Source: Oceanospirillum sanctuarii (GTDB taxonomy: Bacteria > Pseudomonadota > Gammaproteobacteria > Pseudomonadales > Halomonadaceae). Taken from it: DNA of 64,000 nucleotides. The notes beneath the pieces were generated by a model. That model was not told the DNA's origin and searched no databases. It saw only the letters and a program-made list of their open reading frames with translations. Numbering within the stretch: the stretch's first letter is position 1; each line of letters begins with the position of its first letter. The stretch is from NCBI RefSeq assembly GCF_002150805.1, contig NZ_MTBA01000004.1:496001-560000 (forward strand). The letters are read 5' to 3'. This document shows, piece after piece, positions 39,238 through 47,329 of the stretch. The position numbers and the translations under genes were made by a program.

Positions 39238-39704
39238 TGAAACAAGATGTTGATCAGACCATCAGCCATGCCCTGAAATCCTGTCAGGATTCCGGTGTCC
39301 GTCTGACACCGAAACGGGAGAAGGTACTAAGAGTTTTGCTGGAAGCTGATAGTCCATTATCCGCATACGATGTGGTGGAGCAGTTCCGTAAGGATTACGC
39401 TGAAAACCTTCCAGCAATGAGCGCCTATCGGATTCTGACCTTCTTACTGGACAACGGTTTTGTGCACAAGCTGGAAACCACCAACCAGTTTCTGACCTGT
39501 AACCATATTCGTTGTGACCATCCTCACCAGCCGCCTAAGTTTCTGATCTGTGATCAGTGCAACACCGTGAAAGAACTAACCATCAGCGAAGACACCCTGA
39601 ATGAACTTAACCGGGGCATTGAGGAAGCAGGTTTCACCCTCGTTCGCAAACAACTGGAATTACACGGCCTGTGTGAACAGTGCCAGAAAGACACTAAAGT
39701 CTGA
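39234..39704 (+). CDS. Fur-family regulator, Zur-like
   Basis: This is a metal-dependent repressor of 156 residues. The N-terminal winged helix (about 20-85) includes RLTPKREKVLRVLLEADSPLSAYDVV, and the C-terminal part has CNHIRCDHPHQPPKFLICDQC and the final CEQC, which form the structural zinc site of Fur-type proteins. The single-residue pattern (MSAYRILTFLLDNGFVHKLE) matches Zur more than Fur. It starts inside the ampG stop region (ATGATGA). Coupling to ampG is unusual, and its regulon is not visible in this window. Confidence 0.85.
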   Translation: MMKQDVDQTISHALKSCQDSGVRLTPKREKVLRVLLEADSPLSAYDVVEQFRKDYAENLPAMSAYRILTFLLDNGFVHKLETTNQFLTCNHIRCDHPHQPPKFLICDQCNTVKELTISEDTLNELNRGIEEAGFTLVRKQLELHGLCEQCQKDTKV

Positions 39705-39724
39705 CCAGCAGAACACCAAATTTC

Positions 39725-39748
39725 AAAAGGCCTCAATTGAGGCCTTTT
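39725..39748 (+). terminator. Terminator after ampG-zur-like operon
   Basis: A perfect palindrome AAAAGGCCTCAATTGAGGCCTTTT is followed by CTGTG. It stands 20 bases past the stop and may also end the minus-strand ABM gene. Confidence 0.8.
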
Positions 39749-39776
39749 CTGTGTGCGAGCATATCAGTAGAGAGCT

Positions 39777-40094
39777 TCAGATACCGTAATCCCGCTCTAC
39801 TTTGGCAACCCTCAGTTTAAATGAGGCATACCACTTCTCATGCCCCAGTCGCTGAGCTTCCTGGTGTTCAGCATTCTGTTTCCAGTGTTTGATCGCTTCC
39901 AGACTTTCCCAATAAGAGACGGTGATGCCCAAACCATCCCGAACCGATTCTACTCCCAAAAATCCCGGTTGCTCTGCCGCCAGCTCAACCATACGCTCGG
40001 CCATGGCTCCATACCCTTCATCACCTTCGGTTCTTTGATTGGTAAAAATCACCGCGTAATAGGGTGGTTCCGGAGTTTGGGCAATATCAGTCAT
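39777..40094 (-). CDS. Antibiotic biosynthesis monooxygenase (ABM) domain protein
   Basis: This is a 105-residue single-domain protein. Ferredoxin-like ABM marks are YYAVIFTNQRTEGDEGYGAMAERMVELAAEQPGFLG and ITVSYWESLEAIKHWKQNAEHQEAQRLG. Such proteins are small dimeric oxygenases or haem/quinone-related enzymes, and the exact role here is unknown. It is followed on the minus strand by nothing until the terminator; the DUF1801 gene lies 42 bases upstream and may be co-transcribed. Confidence 0.82.
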   Translation of the reverse strand: MTDIAQTPEPPYYAVIFTNQRTEGDEGYGAMAERMVELAAEQPGFLGVESVRDGLGITVSYWESLEAIKHWKQNAEHQEAQRLGHEKWYASFKLRVAKVERDYGI

Positions 40095-40136
40095 CGCATT
40101 CTCTTCTGTAGTAAGTTGTCATAAATACTTGTGATT

Positions 40137-40541
40137 TTAAGTACCTAACAAGGGTAGATGCTTAACCTTATGGTACGTAAGTGCCAGCCTGACACAGTGT
40201 CCAACCGCCTTCTCAGGCATAACTTCAGCTAAGGGCAGCACAATCGCCCGATTACCTTCAAAAACAAGGCTGTCACGATATAGCTCTTTAAAGGTCTCGA
40301 CCAAACGGGTTTTACAATTAAAGAACAGGTAATACTGATCCGGTGTTTTTTCTTTCCAGTCGATTCGAACGGGACTGCCACCTTTAACGCTAAAACTGAG
40401 TTCTCCCCACTTCAGCACTTCATCAACCTCAGCAAAACCTAATTCCGTTGCCGATCTGATAATCAGCTGCCTCAGCTCATCAAGCCTGATTCGAGCCTGC
40501 TCAGGATAATCTGCAAACCGCGCATTGATTACATCACTCAT
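40137..40541 (-). CDS. DUF1801 (YdhG-like) domain protein
   Basis: This is a 134-residue cytoplasmic protein. The pattern INARFADYPEQARIRLDELRQLI then EVLKWGELSFSVKGGSPVRIDWK and YLFFNCKTRLVETFKELY is characteristic of the DUF1801 family, whose function is unsettled; members resemble a frataxin-like or YdhG fold. No catalytic motif can be claimed. It lies 12 bases downstream of the P-loop kinase gene on the same strand, so the three genes from 39777 to 41063 probably form one transcript. Confidence 0.78.
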   Translation of the reverse strand: MSDVINARFADYPEQARIRLDELRQLIIRSATELGFAEVDEVLKWGELSFSVKGGSPVRIDWKEKTPDQYYLFFNCKTRLVETFKELYRDSLVFEGNRAIVLPLAEVMPEKAVGHCVRLALTYHKVKHLPLLGT

Positions 40542-40553
40542 AGTTGTCCAGCC

Positions 40554-41063
40554 TTACTCATCGCTATTGGCTGTTGAGGTGAGGGTCATAAGATTCAAAC
40601 CTTCCTCAGCGGTTGGCGGCTCAAAAAAAGCAGTCACCTGATGAAATACGGTTTCGGTATCAAAGGCTGCCCGTTCCGGCTGCTCAAGGCGACGTTTGGC
40701 GATCTGTTTCAGGCACTCCTCATCACTCAGATCCAGCCAGATCATCTGATGCTCACAACCTGCATCACGACAAAGATTCAGAAACCAGCTGCGCTGACGC
40801 AGGGTATTGGCTGGGAAATCCATCACCACGTCCGTTCCTGTGGCGAGAACCTGCTGCACCAGCTGCCGGACAAAGGGGCAGATCAGAGCGGCGTGTTTCA
40901 GATAATCATCAAAACTCCGGATCTGATCGGGGTAATGAGCCGCCAACCACTCATCCTCTGATAAGCGTACTGCCTGCTTTTCTGCCGCTAACTGTTTTGA
41001 ATAGGTAGATTTGCCCGCGCCCATCTTGCCGCAGAAAAAATAGAGTCGTCCCTGTTTCATCAT
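40554..41063 (-). CDS. P-loop kinase-like AAA family ATPase (small)
   Basis: This protein of about 169 residues has a Walker A motif GKMGAGKST (about 12-20), then VRLSEDEWL (about 33) and VVMDFPANTLRQR (Asp/base region, about 80). It resembles Zeta-toxin/chloramphenicol phosphotransferase-like and gluconate-kinase-like P-loop proteins that phosphorylate small molecules. The ATG at 41061-41063 has AGGA six bases upstream. An upstream TTG lacks support. The substrate is unknown. It heads a small operon with DUF1801 and ABM genes. Confidence 0.78.
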   Translation of the reverse strand: MMKQGRLYFFCGKMGAGKSTYSKQLAAEKQAVRLSEDEWLAAHYPDQIRSFDDYLKHAALICPFVRQLVQQVLATGTDVVMDFPANTLRQRSWFLNLCRDAGCEHQMIWLDLSDEECLKQIAKRRLEQPERAAFDTETVFHQVTAFFEPPTAEEGLNLMTLTSTANSDE

Positions 41064-41122
41064 GCTGATTCCTGGCAATAAATATCAGATGTCTGGCTCT
41101 GAACAATACGCGGTTTGTACTC

Positions 41123-41171
41123 AGCGCCCAACCGGCGGGCGCTAATATTCAGAGCGAGGGTTATTCGCTCT
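41123..41171. other. Two adjacent hairpins downstream of sugE
   Basis: AGCGCCC / GGGCGCT (41123-41143) and AGAGCGA / TCGCTCT (41151-41171) each have 7-bp perfect stems and 7-base loops. Neither is followed by a clear T-run. They lie in the 135-base gap between the kinase-like gene and sugE and may act as weak transcription end or mRNA-stabilising structures. Confidence 0.45.
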
Positions 41172-41198
41172 TCAAGAAGCGGTTAAGCTGTTGCCCCC

Positions 41199-41522
41199 CT
41201 ACCTAAACCTCGCTGGATAACTTAAGTCCACCATACCGATCACCACCAGAATCAGGCTGATTACTTTGATCAGGGAAAGAGATTCGTTAAACAGCAATAC
41301 ACCAAGAATGACGACTCCTAGCATACCAACACCAACCCAGATGGCATAAGCCGTTCCCAAGGGAAGAGTTCTGACGGCGATACTAAGCAGGTAGATACTT
41401 GCAGCCATGGCGACCACAACGAAAAACGAGGGGACAGGTTTAGAGAATCCTTCGGTGTATTTAAGGCCGACAGCCCAAACGACTTCCAGAAGACCTGCAC
41501 AGATGAGAATTAACCAGTTCAT
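41199..41522 (-). CDS. sugE: SMR-family guanidinium exporter (SugE/Gdx)
   Basis: At 107 residues with four transmembrane helices, this is a small multidrug resistance family protein. The N-terminus MNWLILICAGLLEVVWAVGLKY has the conserved membrane Glu13 and the Gdx/SugE-type VVWAVGLKYTEGF. LPLGTAYAIWVGVG matches the SugE helix 3. Members of this subtype export guanidinium ions in exchange for protons. The riboswitch directly upstream, which senses guanidine, strongly supports this assignment over a QacE-like drug exporter. The gene is monocistronic. Confidence 0.93.
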   Translation of the reverse strand: MNWLILICAGLLEVVWAVGLKYTEGFSKPVPSFFVVVAMAASIYLLSIAVRTLPLGTAYAIWVGVGMLGVVILGVLLFNESLSLIKVISLILVVIGMVDLSYPARFR

Positions 41523-41532
41523 AACGACTCCG

Positions 41533-41582
41533 AAAAAGGGCCGTCCCCGCTGATTAATTAAAGTTTCAGGGTCGTCCCTGAA
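41533..41582 (-). promoter_or_regulatory. Guanidine-II (mini-ykkC) riboswitch
   Basis: On the minus strand two hairpins carry the ACGR tetraloops of this class: TTCAGGG-ACGA-CCCTGAA (41565-41582) and GGGG-ACGG-CCCT (41537-41548). They are joined by a 16-base AT-rich linker. The second hairpin lies 14 bases ahead of the sugE ATG and just before the CGGAG ribosome-binding site, as expected for translational control by guanidine. Further upstream an extended -10 (TGCTAATGT, about 41592-41600) is a possible promoter. Confidence 0.88.
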
Positions 41583-41645
41583 CTGTGCCGGACATTAGCA
41601 CATTCAAAATCGCCTTGGAAATGCCTGCTGATAAATTTCAGGCAG

Positions 41646-41669
41646 AAAAAACCGGAGGCAAGCTCCGGT
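41646..41669 (-). terminator. yajQ terminator
   Basis: On the minus strand ACCGGAG / CTCCGGT with a CTTGC loop is followed by TTTTTCTG, 28 bases after the yajQ stop. Confidence 0.88.
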
Positions 41670-41696
41670 CTTTATACGTCAGAAATCCAAGCTGAA

Positions 41697-42179
41697 TCAG
41701 TCGCGGAAATTCTGATACTGCAGTGGAATATCCAGCTCTGCCTGACGCAGGAAAGCGATCACCTGTTGCAGGTCATCACGCTTTTTGCCGGTTACGCGAA
41801 CCTGGTCGCCCTGAATCGCAGCCTGAACTTTCAGCTTCTCATTTTTGATCATTTTGACGATTTTACGTGCAGTATCGGTATCAATGCCTTCCTGAAGCGT
41901 CACAATCGATTTAGCAGTTTTACCGCTTTCGATCACGTCACCCACATCCATACACTTGGTATCAACTTTACGGCTGATCAGTTCAGCCTGCAGCATATCC
42001 ACCATCTGGCGAACCTGAAATTCAGACTCAGAGATCACCTCTACCACGTTGTCTTTACGAACAAATTTGGCTTCTACGCCTTTAAAATCGAAGCGGTTGG
42101 TTACCACACGGTTGGACTGATCCACCGCATTAGTCACCTGATGCATATCGAGTTCTGACACCACATCAAAAGATGGCAT
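41697..42179 (-). CDS. yajQ: YajQ family nucleotide-binding protein
   Basis: YajQ-family proteins bind nucleotides, and in several species cyclic di-GMP. The 160-residue protein begins MPSFDVVSELDMHQVTNAVDQ, has TNRFDFKGVEAKF (about 30) and ends QAELDIPLQYQNFRD, all family hallmarks. The ATG at 42177-42179 has AAGGAG seven bases upstream, while an in-frame start 29 codons earlier has no support. It is divergent from panE and joins the c-di-GMP-related genes of the window by family only. Confidence 0.95.
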   Translation of the reverse strand: MPSFDVVSELDMHQVTNAVDQSNRVVTNRFDFKGVEAKFVRKDNVVEVISESEFQVRQMVDMLQAELISRKVDTKCMDVGDVIESGKTAKSIVTLQEGIDTDTARKIVKMIKNEKLKVQAAIQGDQVRVTGKKRDDLQQVIAFLRQAELDIPLQYQNFRD

Positions 42180-42251
42180 GTTTGTCTCCTTAATAATTCT
42201 GTCTGCAGGCATTATACTTGCGCCCCTGTTTCTGCCAACTGGATAAATTGA

Positions 42252-43175
42252 ATGAGTCAAACACACTGGACGGTACTGGGTGCGGGTTCGCTGGGCTGCC
42301 TTTGGGCAGGCTATCTGAATCAGGCTGGTTTCCCCGTTACCCTACTGCACAGAGAAGGGGTTGCTGCACCTGCATCCCTGAGCCTGACACGGTTTCAGGC
42401 AGATCAGGCTTCAGCATTTGAGGCAGAGCTGACCACAGCTTCCGCCTGCCCGGAGAAATCCATTAGCCGGTTGGTTGTCGCGACAAAAGCTCACGATGCT
42501 GTGGCAGCCGTGGCAGGTATTCAGCACGCATTAACCGATGATGCCTGCATTGTCCTACTGCAAAACGGTATGGGGTCTCAACAGGCTGTTGCAGAAACAT
42601 ACCCAGAGTACGCCATAGTCGCCGTCTGCATCACCGACGGTGCTTACCGTACTGAACCCGGTCATGTGATCCATGCCGGTCAAGGTGTCAGTCGTGTTGG
42701 TGCGCTGAATAGTGCAGGCCAGCAGGTCTGGCGTGAGGTGGTTAAAGATCTGGAAAAAACGGATCTGATCATCGAAGCCTGCGAGGATATCAATCAGGCC
42801 TTGTGGAATAAGCTGGCGATCAATATCGCCATTAACGGCCTGACCGCACTGGATCAGTGTCTGAATGGCGAGCTGATGCAACCGGATCGTTATCAGAGAG
42901 TGACCCGTCTGTGTCAGGAAACCGAAGCTGTAATGAAAGGCCTGCAGCTGCAACTGCCGGAACAGGGACTGCTAAGACTGGCAACTGATGTGATTGAAGG
43001 CACGGCTCAAAACCGCTCCTCCATGTTGCAGGATACCCTGAGAGGCAAGATCACCGAGATCGACTACATCAACGGCTATCTGGTGCAGCAGGCTGATCGT
43101 CTGAATATTGAAGTGCCGGAAAGTTTTGCCATCTATCAGCAGGTAAAAGAACGCTTTAATCAGCCGTCTTCATAA
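42252..43175 (+). CDS. panE: 2-Dehydropantoate 2-reductase
   Basis: PanE reduces ketopantoate to pantoate with NADPH on the route to coenzyme A. The Rossmann motif is VLGAGSLGCLWAGYL (about 8-22), the catalytic region is NKLAINIAINGLTAL (Lys about 196), and TEIDYINGYLV (Glu and Asn near the C-terminus) is typical. The length of 307 is normal. It converges with the HD-domain gene: their last 16 bases overlap on opposite strands. A paralogue with another substrate is possible, as for all ketopantoate reductase-like proteins. Confidence 0.85.
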   Translation: MSQTHWTVLGAGSLGCLWAGYLNQAGFPVTLLHREGVAAPASLSLTRFQADQASAFEAELTTASACPEKSISRLVVATKAHDAVAAVAGIQHALTDDACIVLLQNGMGSQQAVAETYPEYAIVAVCITDGAYRTEPGHVIHAGQGVSRVGALNSAGQQVWREVVKDLEKTDLIIEACEDINQALWNKLAINIAINGLTALDQCLNGELMQPDRYQRVTRLCQETEAVMKGLQLQLPEQGLLRLATDVIEGTAQNRSSMLQDTLRGKITEIDYINGYLVQQADRLNIEVPESFAIYQQVKERFNQPSS

Positions 43176-43771
43176 GGCGGCTTTTGGCTGAGCTGTTCCA
43201 GCTGTTGCAAGCCTTCTTCAATAATCTGCCGGGCTTCTGCAAATAACTCCGGATTTCCCTGCTTGAGTACCTGAAGCATGGCGTACTTTTCCGGCAGATA
43301 GAGGGCGGCAAACTCAGGATCCCGCTCGGCAATGGTGTAAGTATTGTCGATAATATCCGCCAGTTTGATGGTTTTGGCGCGGATATCCGCCTGTTCCAGC
43401 TGCAGGCGATCAATCAACTTGCGCTCTGCCCTTTCCAGCTCAGGGCTGTGAGGACCAGAGGTCAGCTGATCCACCAAAAGCGCCACCTCATCACCAAACA
43501 ACTGTCGGATCTCTTCCAGATCGACATCGGTGTCCTCCACCACATCATGCAGCCAGGCCGCTGCTAACACCTCTGGTTCCGGAAGATATTCCGCTACCCG
43601 TTCAGCAACCGCCTGTGGATGAACAATATAATCCTCATTGGTATAGCGACGAACCTGCTCAAGGCGGCCATGGGCATCTGACGCGAAACGACGTGCGCGC
43701 TCCACTAAGGGATGCTGCATGGCTGAGTCAGACTCAGTGTTATGCATCTCAGGTTGTTTATTGGCGTCCAT
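43160..43771 (-). CDS. HD-domain hydrolase related to the RelA/SpoT hydrolase domain
   Basis: This is a 203-residue stand-alone HD protein. RRFASDAHGRLEQVRRYTNEDYIVHPQAVAERVAEY (about 27-62) and LAAAWLHDVVEDTDVDLEEIRQLFGDEVALLVDQLT (about 70-105) closely resemble the hydrolase half of Rel proteins (HDVVEDT). KTIKLADIIDN carries the later N/D of that site. It may be a small alarmone hydrolase, an HD phosphohydrolase with other nucleotides, or a related enzyme. AGGAG is nine bases before the ATG. The window also carries relA. Confidence 0.85.
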   Translation of the reverse strand: MDANKQPEMHNTESDSAMQHPLVERARRFASDAHGRLEQVRRYTNEDYIVHPQAVAERVAEYLPEPEVLAAAWLHDVVEDTDVDLEEIRQLFGDEVALLVDQLTSGPHSPELERAERKLIDRLQLEQADIRAKTIKLADIIDNTYTIAERDPEFAALYLPEKYAMLQVLKQGNPELFAEARQIIEEGLQQLEQLSQKPPYEDG

Positions 43772-43818
43772 TCAAGCTCCTGATCTGCCCGGCTGCTATG
43801 CAGCCGGGGCTTATTGCC

Positions 43819-43872
43819 TGCTGTTTCACACTTAACTACTGCTTCTCACTTAACTGCTGTTTCACACTTGGT
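43819..43872. repeat. Three tandem 18-bp repeats after ppc
   Basis: Copies TGCTGTTTCACACTTAAC, TACTGCTTCTCACTTAAC and TGCTGTTTCACACTTGGT follow one another without gap (43819, 43837, 43855) and end next to the ppc stop codon. The first and third differ mainly at their last three bases, and the middle copy has three changes from the first. Confidence 0.75.
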
Positions 43873-46512
43873 TTAACCCGTATTACGCAAGCCAGCAGCG
43901 ATACCGGCCATAGTCACCATCAGCGCCTGCTCAACCTGAGCGTTACCGGCTTGGGTACGATCCCTTTGCAGCAGCTCCGCCTGCAGTACATGCAGCGGGT
44001 CGATGTAGGGGTTACGCACCCGAACCGCTTCAGCGATCAGCGGCATGTGTTCCTGAAGCTCCTTACGATTACGGATCTGCTTCACCGTCTGTTTCAGATT
44101 ATCCAGACGACTACAGAGCACATCACCCAACGGGTGAAGCTTCTCCGGTACCAGCTTCTTCTCATAGTAGCGGGCGACGTTGGCGTCGGACTTGGTCAGT
44201 ACCATCTCCAACATATCCATGTAGGTTGTGAAAAATGGCCAGTTTTCCATCATCTCTCTGATTAAGGGTAGCTCACCTTCCTGCACCGCATCGGACAGAG
44301 CGATATCGCTGCCTAACCAAGCTGGCAGCATCAGACGGATCTGAGTCCAGGCGAAGATCCAGGGGATCGCCCGCAGGCTTTCCACGCCGCCATCCGCACG
44401 ACGCTTGGCAGGACGACTCCCCAAAGGCAGCTTAGCCAGCTCCTGCTCCGGTGTGATCGCCCGGAAGTAAGGCACAAATTCCGGTACTTCACGAACCTGA
44501 TGGCGATAACTATGCAAGGCACGCTCTGCCAGCAGATTCATCTCCTGTCGCCACTGAGGTTTCACCGATGGCGGTGGCTGAAGCGTCGCTTCCAGCACCG
44601 CAGAAACATAGATCTCCATGCTTCTCTGGGCGATATCCGGCAGGCCGAATTTAAAGCGGATCATCTCCCCTTGTTCGGTTACCCGCAGGCTACCGCTCAC
44701 AGACCCCGGAGGCTGAGCCAGAATCGCCGCCCGTGCAGGGCCGCCGCCACGACCAACGGTACCACCCCGACCGTGGAACAGAGTCAGGTGCACACCATGA
44801 CGCTTGCAGACTTTCACCAGCTCTTCCTGAGCTCGATACTGCCCCCAGGCCGCTGCCAGCTGACCGGCGTCTTTGGATGAATCGGAGTAGCCGATCATCA
44901 CCTCCTGCTCGCCCTGAATCTGATCCTGATACCATTCGATACGCAGAAGACTGCCGATCACATCCGAAGAGCGATCCAGATCATCCAACGTTTCAAACAG
45001 CGGCACGACCTTCATCGGGAAAGGACAACCACACTCTTTCAGTAACAGATGCACCGCCAGCACATCTGAGGCGTAGTGCGCCATGGAGATCACGTAACTG
45101 CCTAACGCTTCCTGAGATTGCTGGGCAACCACACGACAGGTATCGATCACCTCCTGCACTTCTGCAGAAGGCTCCCAGTTATGGGGAATCAAAGGACGAC
45201 AGGAGCGCAGCTCACTCAGCAGAAACTGCTGCTTCTCAGACTCACTCCAGTCGTGATAATCCCCCAGATCCAACGCCTGACAGATCTCAGACATCACATC
45301 CGCATGACGGGCAGAATCCTGACGGATATCCAGTTTCAGCAAATTCAGACCAAAACAGCTGGCCCGACGCAAGGTGTCCAGCAGAGGGCCTTTGGCGATG
45401 CGCTCCATACCGCAATCGATCAGACTGCGATAACAGAGTTTCAGCGGGGCTTTCAGCTCTTCGCTATCGATCAGTACCGCATCCGGCCGTTCGTCACGGC
45501 TATGACCATCCAGCTGATCTTCGATCCATTCCTGAGTCACCTGCAGGCGACGGCGAAGCCCCCGCAGCAGCACACGGTAAGGCTCTTTGGTTTCCTCGCC
45601 AACCTCAGCGCGCAGCTCATCATTACACTGCCACATGGAGAGTTCATTCAGCAGCTGGTCGATATCACGCAGGTAAAGGTCCGCTGCCATCCAGCGGGCT
45701 AACAACAGGACTTCCTGAGTCACCTTAGCGGTCACATTCGGATTACCGTCACGGTCGCCCCCCATCCAGGAAGCAAAACGTATCGGTGAACAATCAAGAG
45801 GCAGGGAACGACCGGTGGCCACTTTCAGCCCATGATTCAGGTAGCGATAAAACTCGGGCACCGCCTGCCAGAGGGAGTTCTCAATAACCACAAAACCCCA
45901 CTTAGCCTCATCCACAGGGGTCGGGCGCTGATGACGGATCTCATCGGTGTGCCAGGCCTGTTCAACCAACTGGCGGATGCGATCCTGAATCTTCTCCCGC
46001 TGATCCAGATACAGACTTTCGTTTTCCAGCTGGTTGAGGTTGTCTGCGATGCCATCGTACTTCTGGATCAGGGTACGGCGATTCACTTCAGTAGGGTGAG
46101 CGGTCATCACCAGATCGATACGCATATCGGTGATGGTTTGCCAGATCTCTTCCGGCGAAATGTTCTGGGTTTCCAGATGATTAAACAGGGTCACAATGGA
46201 CTGCTGCTCAATAGCTTCATAGTTCTCAGTTTTACGATAGCGGGCACGGTAATGTTGTTCGGCAATATTGGCCAGATTCAGAAACTGGTTAAAGGCCCGT
46301 GCCACGGGCAGTAACTCATCATCAGACAGGTTACTGAGATAATCCTGCAGGCTGTTATCGGAGTGATCCCCCACCCGATCCGCTTTTGCCAGATGGCGAA
46401 TGGTTTCAATCTTTTCTAAAAAATCATCACCCAGATGGTGGCTGATGGTTTGTCCCAGATAGTCACCCAGTTCTCGCACATTGTCACGCAACGACTCATG
46501 TAACTGATTCAC
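43873..46512 (-). CDS. ppc: Phosphoenolpyruvate carboxylase
   Basis: Ppc carboxylates PEP to oxaloacetate and so feeds the TCA cycle. The 879-residue length is standard. The catalytic His is in MTAHPTEVNRRTL (about 130-142), the Lys in EVMIGYSDSSKDAGQLAA (about 538-555), and the Arg-rich LFHGRGGTVGRGGGPARAAI (about 575-595) follows. The C-terminus ends GIAAGLRNTG as usual. The start is GTG, supported by GGAGG six bases upstream. The upstream region has two 12-bp direct repeats (46604-46635) that may be a regulator site. Confidence 0.96.
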   Translation of the reverse strand: MNQLHESLRDNVRELGDYLGQTISHHLGDDFLEKIETIRHLAKADRVGDHSDNSLQDYLSNLSDDELLPVARAFNQFLNLANIAEQHYRARYRKTENYEAIEQQSIVTLFNHLETQNISPEEIWQTITDMRIDLVMTAHPTEVNRRTLIQKYDGIADNLNQLENESLYLDQREKIQDRIRQLVEQAWHTDEIRHQRPTPVDEAKWGFVVIENSLWQAVPEFYRYLNHGLKVATGRSLPLDCSPIRFASWMGGDRDGNPNVTAKVTQEVLLLARWMAADLYLRDIDQLLNELSMWQCNDELRAEVGEETKEPYRVLLRGLRRRLQVTQEWIEDQLDGHSRDERPDAVLIDSEELKAPLKLCYRSLIDCGMERIAKGPLLDTLRRASCFGLNLLKLDIRQDSARHADVMSEICQALDLGDYHDWSESEKQQFLLSELRSCRPLIPHNWEPSAEVQEVIDTCRVVAQQSQEALGSYVISMAHYASDVLAVHLLLKECGCPFPMKVVPLFETLDDLDRSSDVIGSLLRIEWYQDQIQGEQEVMIGYSDSSKDAGQLAAAWGQYRAQEELVKVCKRHGVHLTLFHGRGGTVGRGGGPARAAILAQPPGSVSGSLRVTEQGEMIRFKFGLPDIAQRSMEIYVSAVLEATLQPPPSVKPQWRQEMNLLAERALHSYRHQVREVPEFVPYFRAITPEQELAKLPLGSRPAKRRADGGVESLRAIPWIFAWTQIRLMLPAWLGSDIALSDAVQEGELPLIREMMENWPFFTTYMDMLEMVLTKSDANVARYYEKKLVPEKLHPLGDVLCSRLDNLKQTVKQIRNRKELQEHMPLIAEAVRVRNPYIDPLHVLQAELLQRDRTQAGNAQVEQALMVTMAGIAAGLRNTG

Positions 46513-46960
46513 GGGTTACCTCCATGATGTCTGGAAAATTCGTTTTACGGGAATAGGTTACAGATATCGCTGTAAACCCGGCTAACCTTCCCCGTAAATA
46601 TTTTTTACTACGTTTACATACCATTTACTACGTTTGAAAACCAAATGTCACTGGTCTCAAGGATCAGTCTGCGTCATCTTTAAGGTGTAGTCACCGGACA
46701 GCTTCAGACAACAGATCGTATTAATATCGGCTAATCTCTGCCTGAACTTTGATCAGATCTGAATTTGATGACATTTGTTATCAGTATGGAGCTATCCGAT
46801 GGGTCTGGTAAAAGAAATCCGACTTGTGCGGCAATAATCTTCGGCTTTGTTGCTACAGTATGAGTAAGGCTTCAGTTTTACTGAACATTCACGTAGCCGG
46901 TGGTAAAGCGATGGCGTTAATCAGCCAATTACCACTGACTCCTGCATAAGGAGCTTATTT
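46513..46960. promoter_or_regulatory. ppc upstream region with two 12-bp direct repeats
   Basis: TTTACTACGTTT occurs at 46604-46615 and again at 46624-46635, exactly 20 bp apart (about two helix turns), about 90-120 bases before the ppc start. This suggests two sites on one DNA face for a transcription factor. I see no gene in this 448-base gap. The rest is AT-rich, with no clear promoter that I can defend for the plus-strand gene at 46961. Confidence 0.5.
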
Positions 46961-47299
46961 ATGCGTTTTAATGAACTGGTCCATAACTGGAAAAGCAAAG
47001 ATACAGGTGCCATTACCGAAGAGCTGTACAGCATTCGTTTGCCGGTAGAAGATGCTGCCCGACTGCAGGCTCTGGCTGAACTCTTCCCTCGACGACCGGC
47101 GGAACTCTTACTGGCAGACCTGATTAAGGTTGCCCTGGATGAAGTGGAAGGCCGCTTCCCGTATGAGAAGGGAACTAAGGTGGTTGCCCATGACGAAGAG
47201 GGCGATCCTATTTATGAGGATGAAGGCTTAACACCTCGTTTTCTGGAACTCAGCCGTCACTACCTGAAAGAATATACTAAGCTGAAGGCTGCCGGTTGA
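46961..47299 (+). CDS. Conserved hypothetical protein (112 aa)
   Basis: The protein begins MRFNELVHNWKSKDTGAITEELYSIRLPVEDAARLQALAELFPRRP. It is acidic in its C-terminal half (HDEEGDPIYEDEGLTPRFLEL) and has no signal peptide or membrane segment. The helical segment with LPVEDAARLQALAELFP-RRPAELLLADLIKVAL looks like a ribbon-helix-helix-like or small adaptor fold. I believe similar proteins occur in Pseudomonas-type genomes, but I cannot name a function. AAGGAG stands nine bases before the ATG. It is followed by the structured region at 47330-47512. Confidence 0.85.
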   Translation: MRFNELVHNWKSKDTGAITEELYSIRLPVEDAARLQALAELFPRRPAELLLADLIKVALDEVEGRFPYEKGTKVVAHDEEGDPIYEDEGLTPRFLELSRHYLKEYTKLKAAG

Positions 47300-47329
47300 C
47301 CCGACCTTCATATCTGTTGTTAAACTAAA

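Noticed and set aside
41123-41171. Hairpins after sugE as part of a CRISPR or REP array
   Set aside because: The two hairpins have different sequences and no spacer-repeat regularity.
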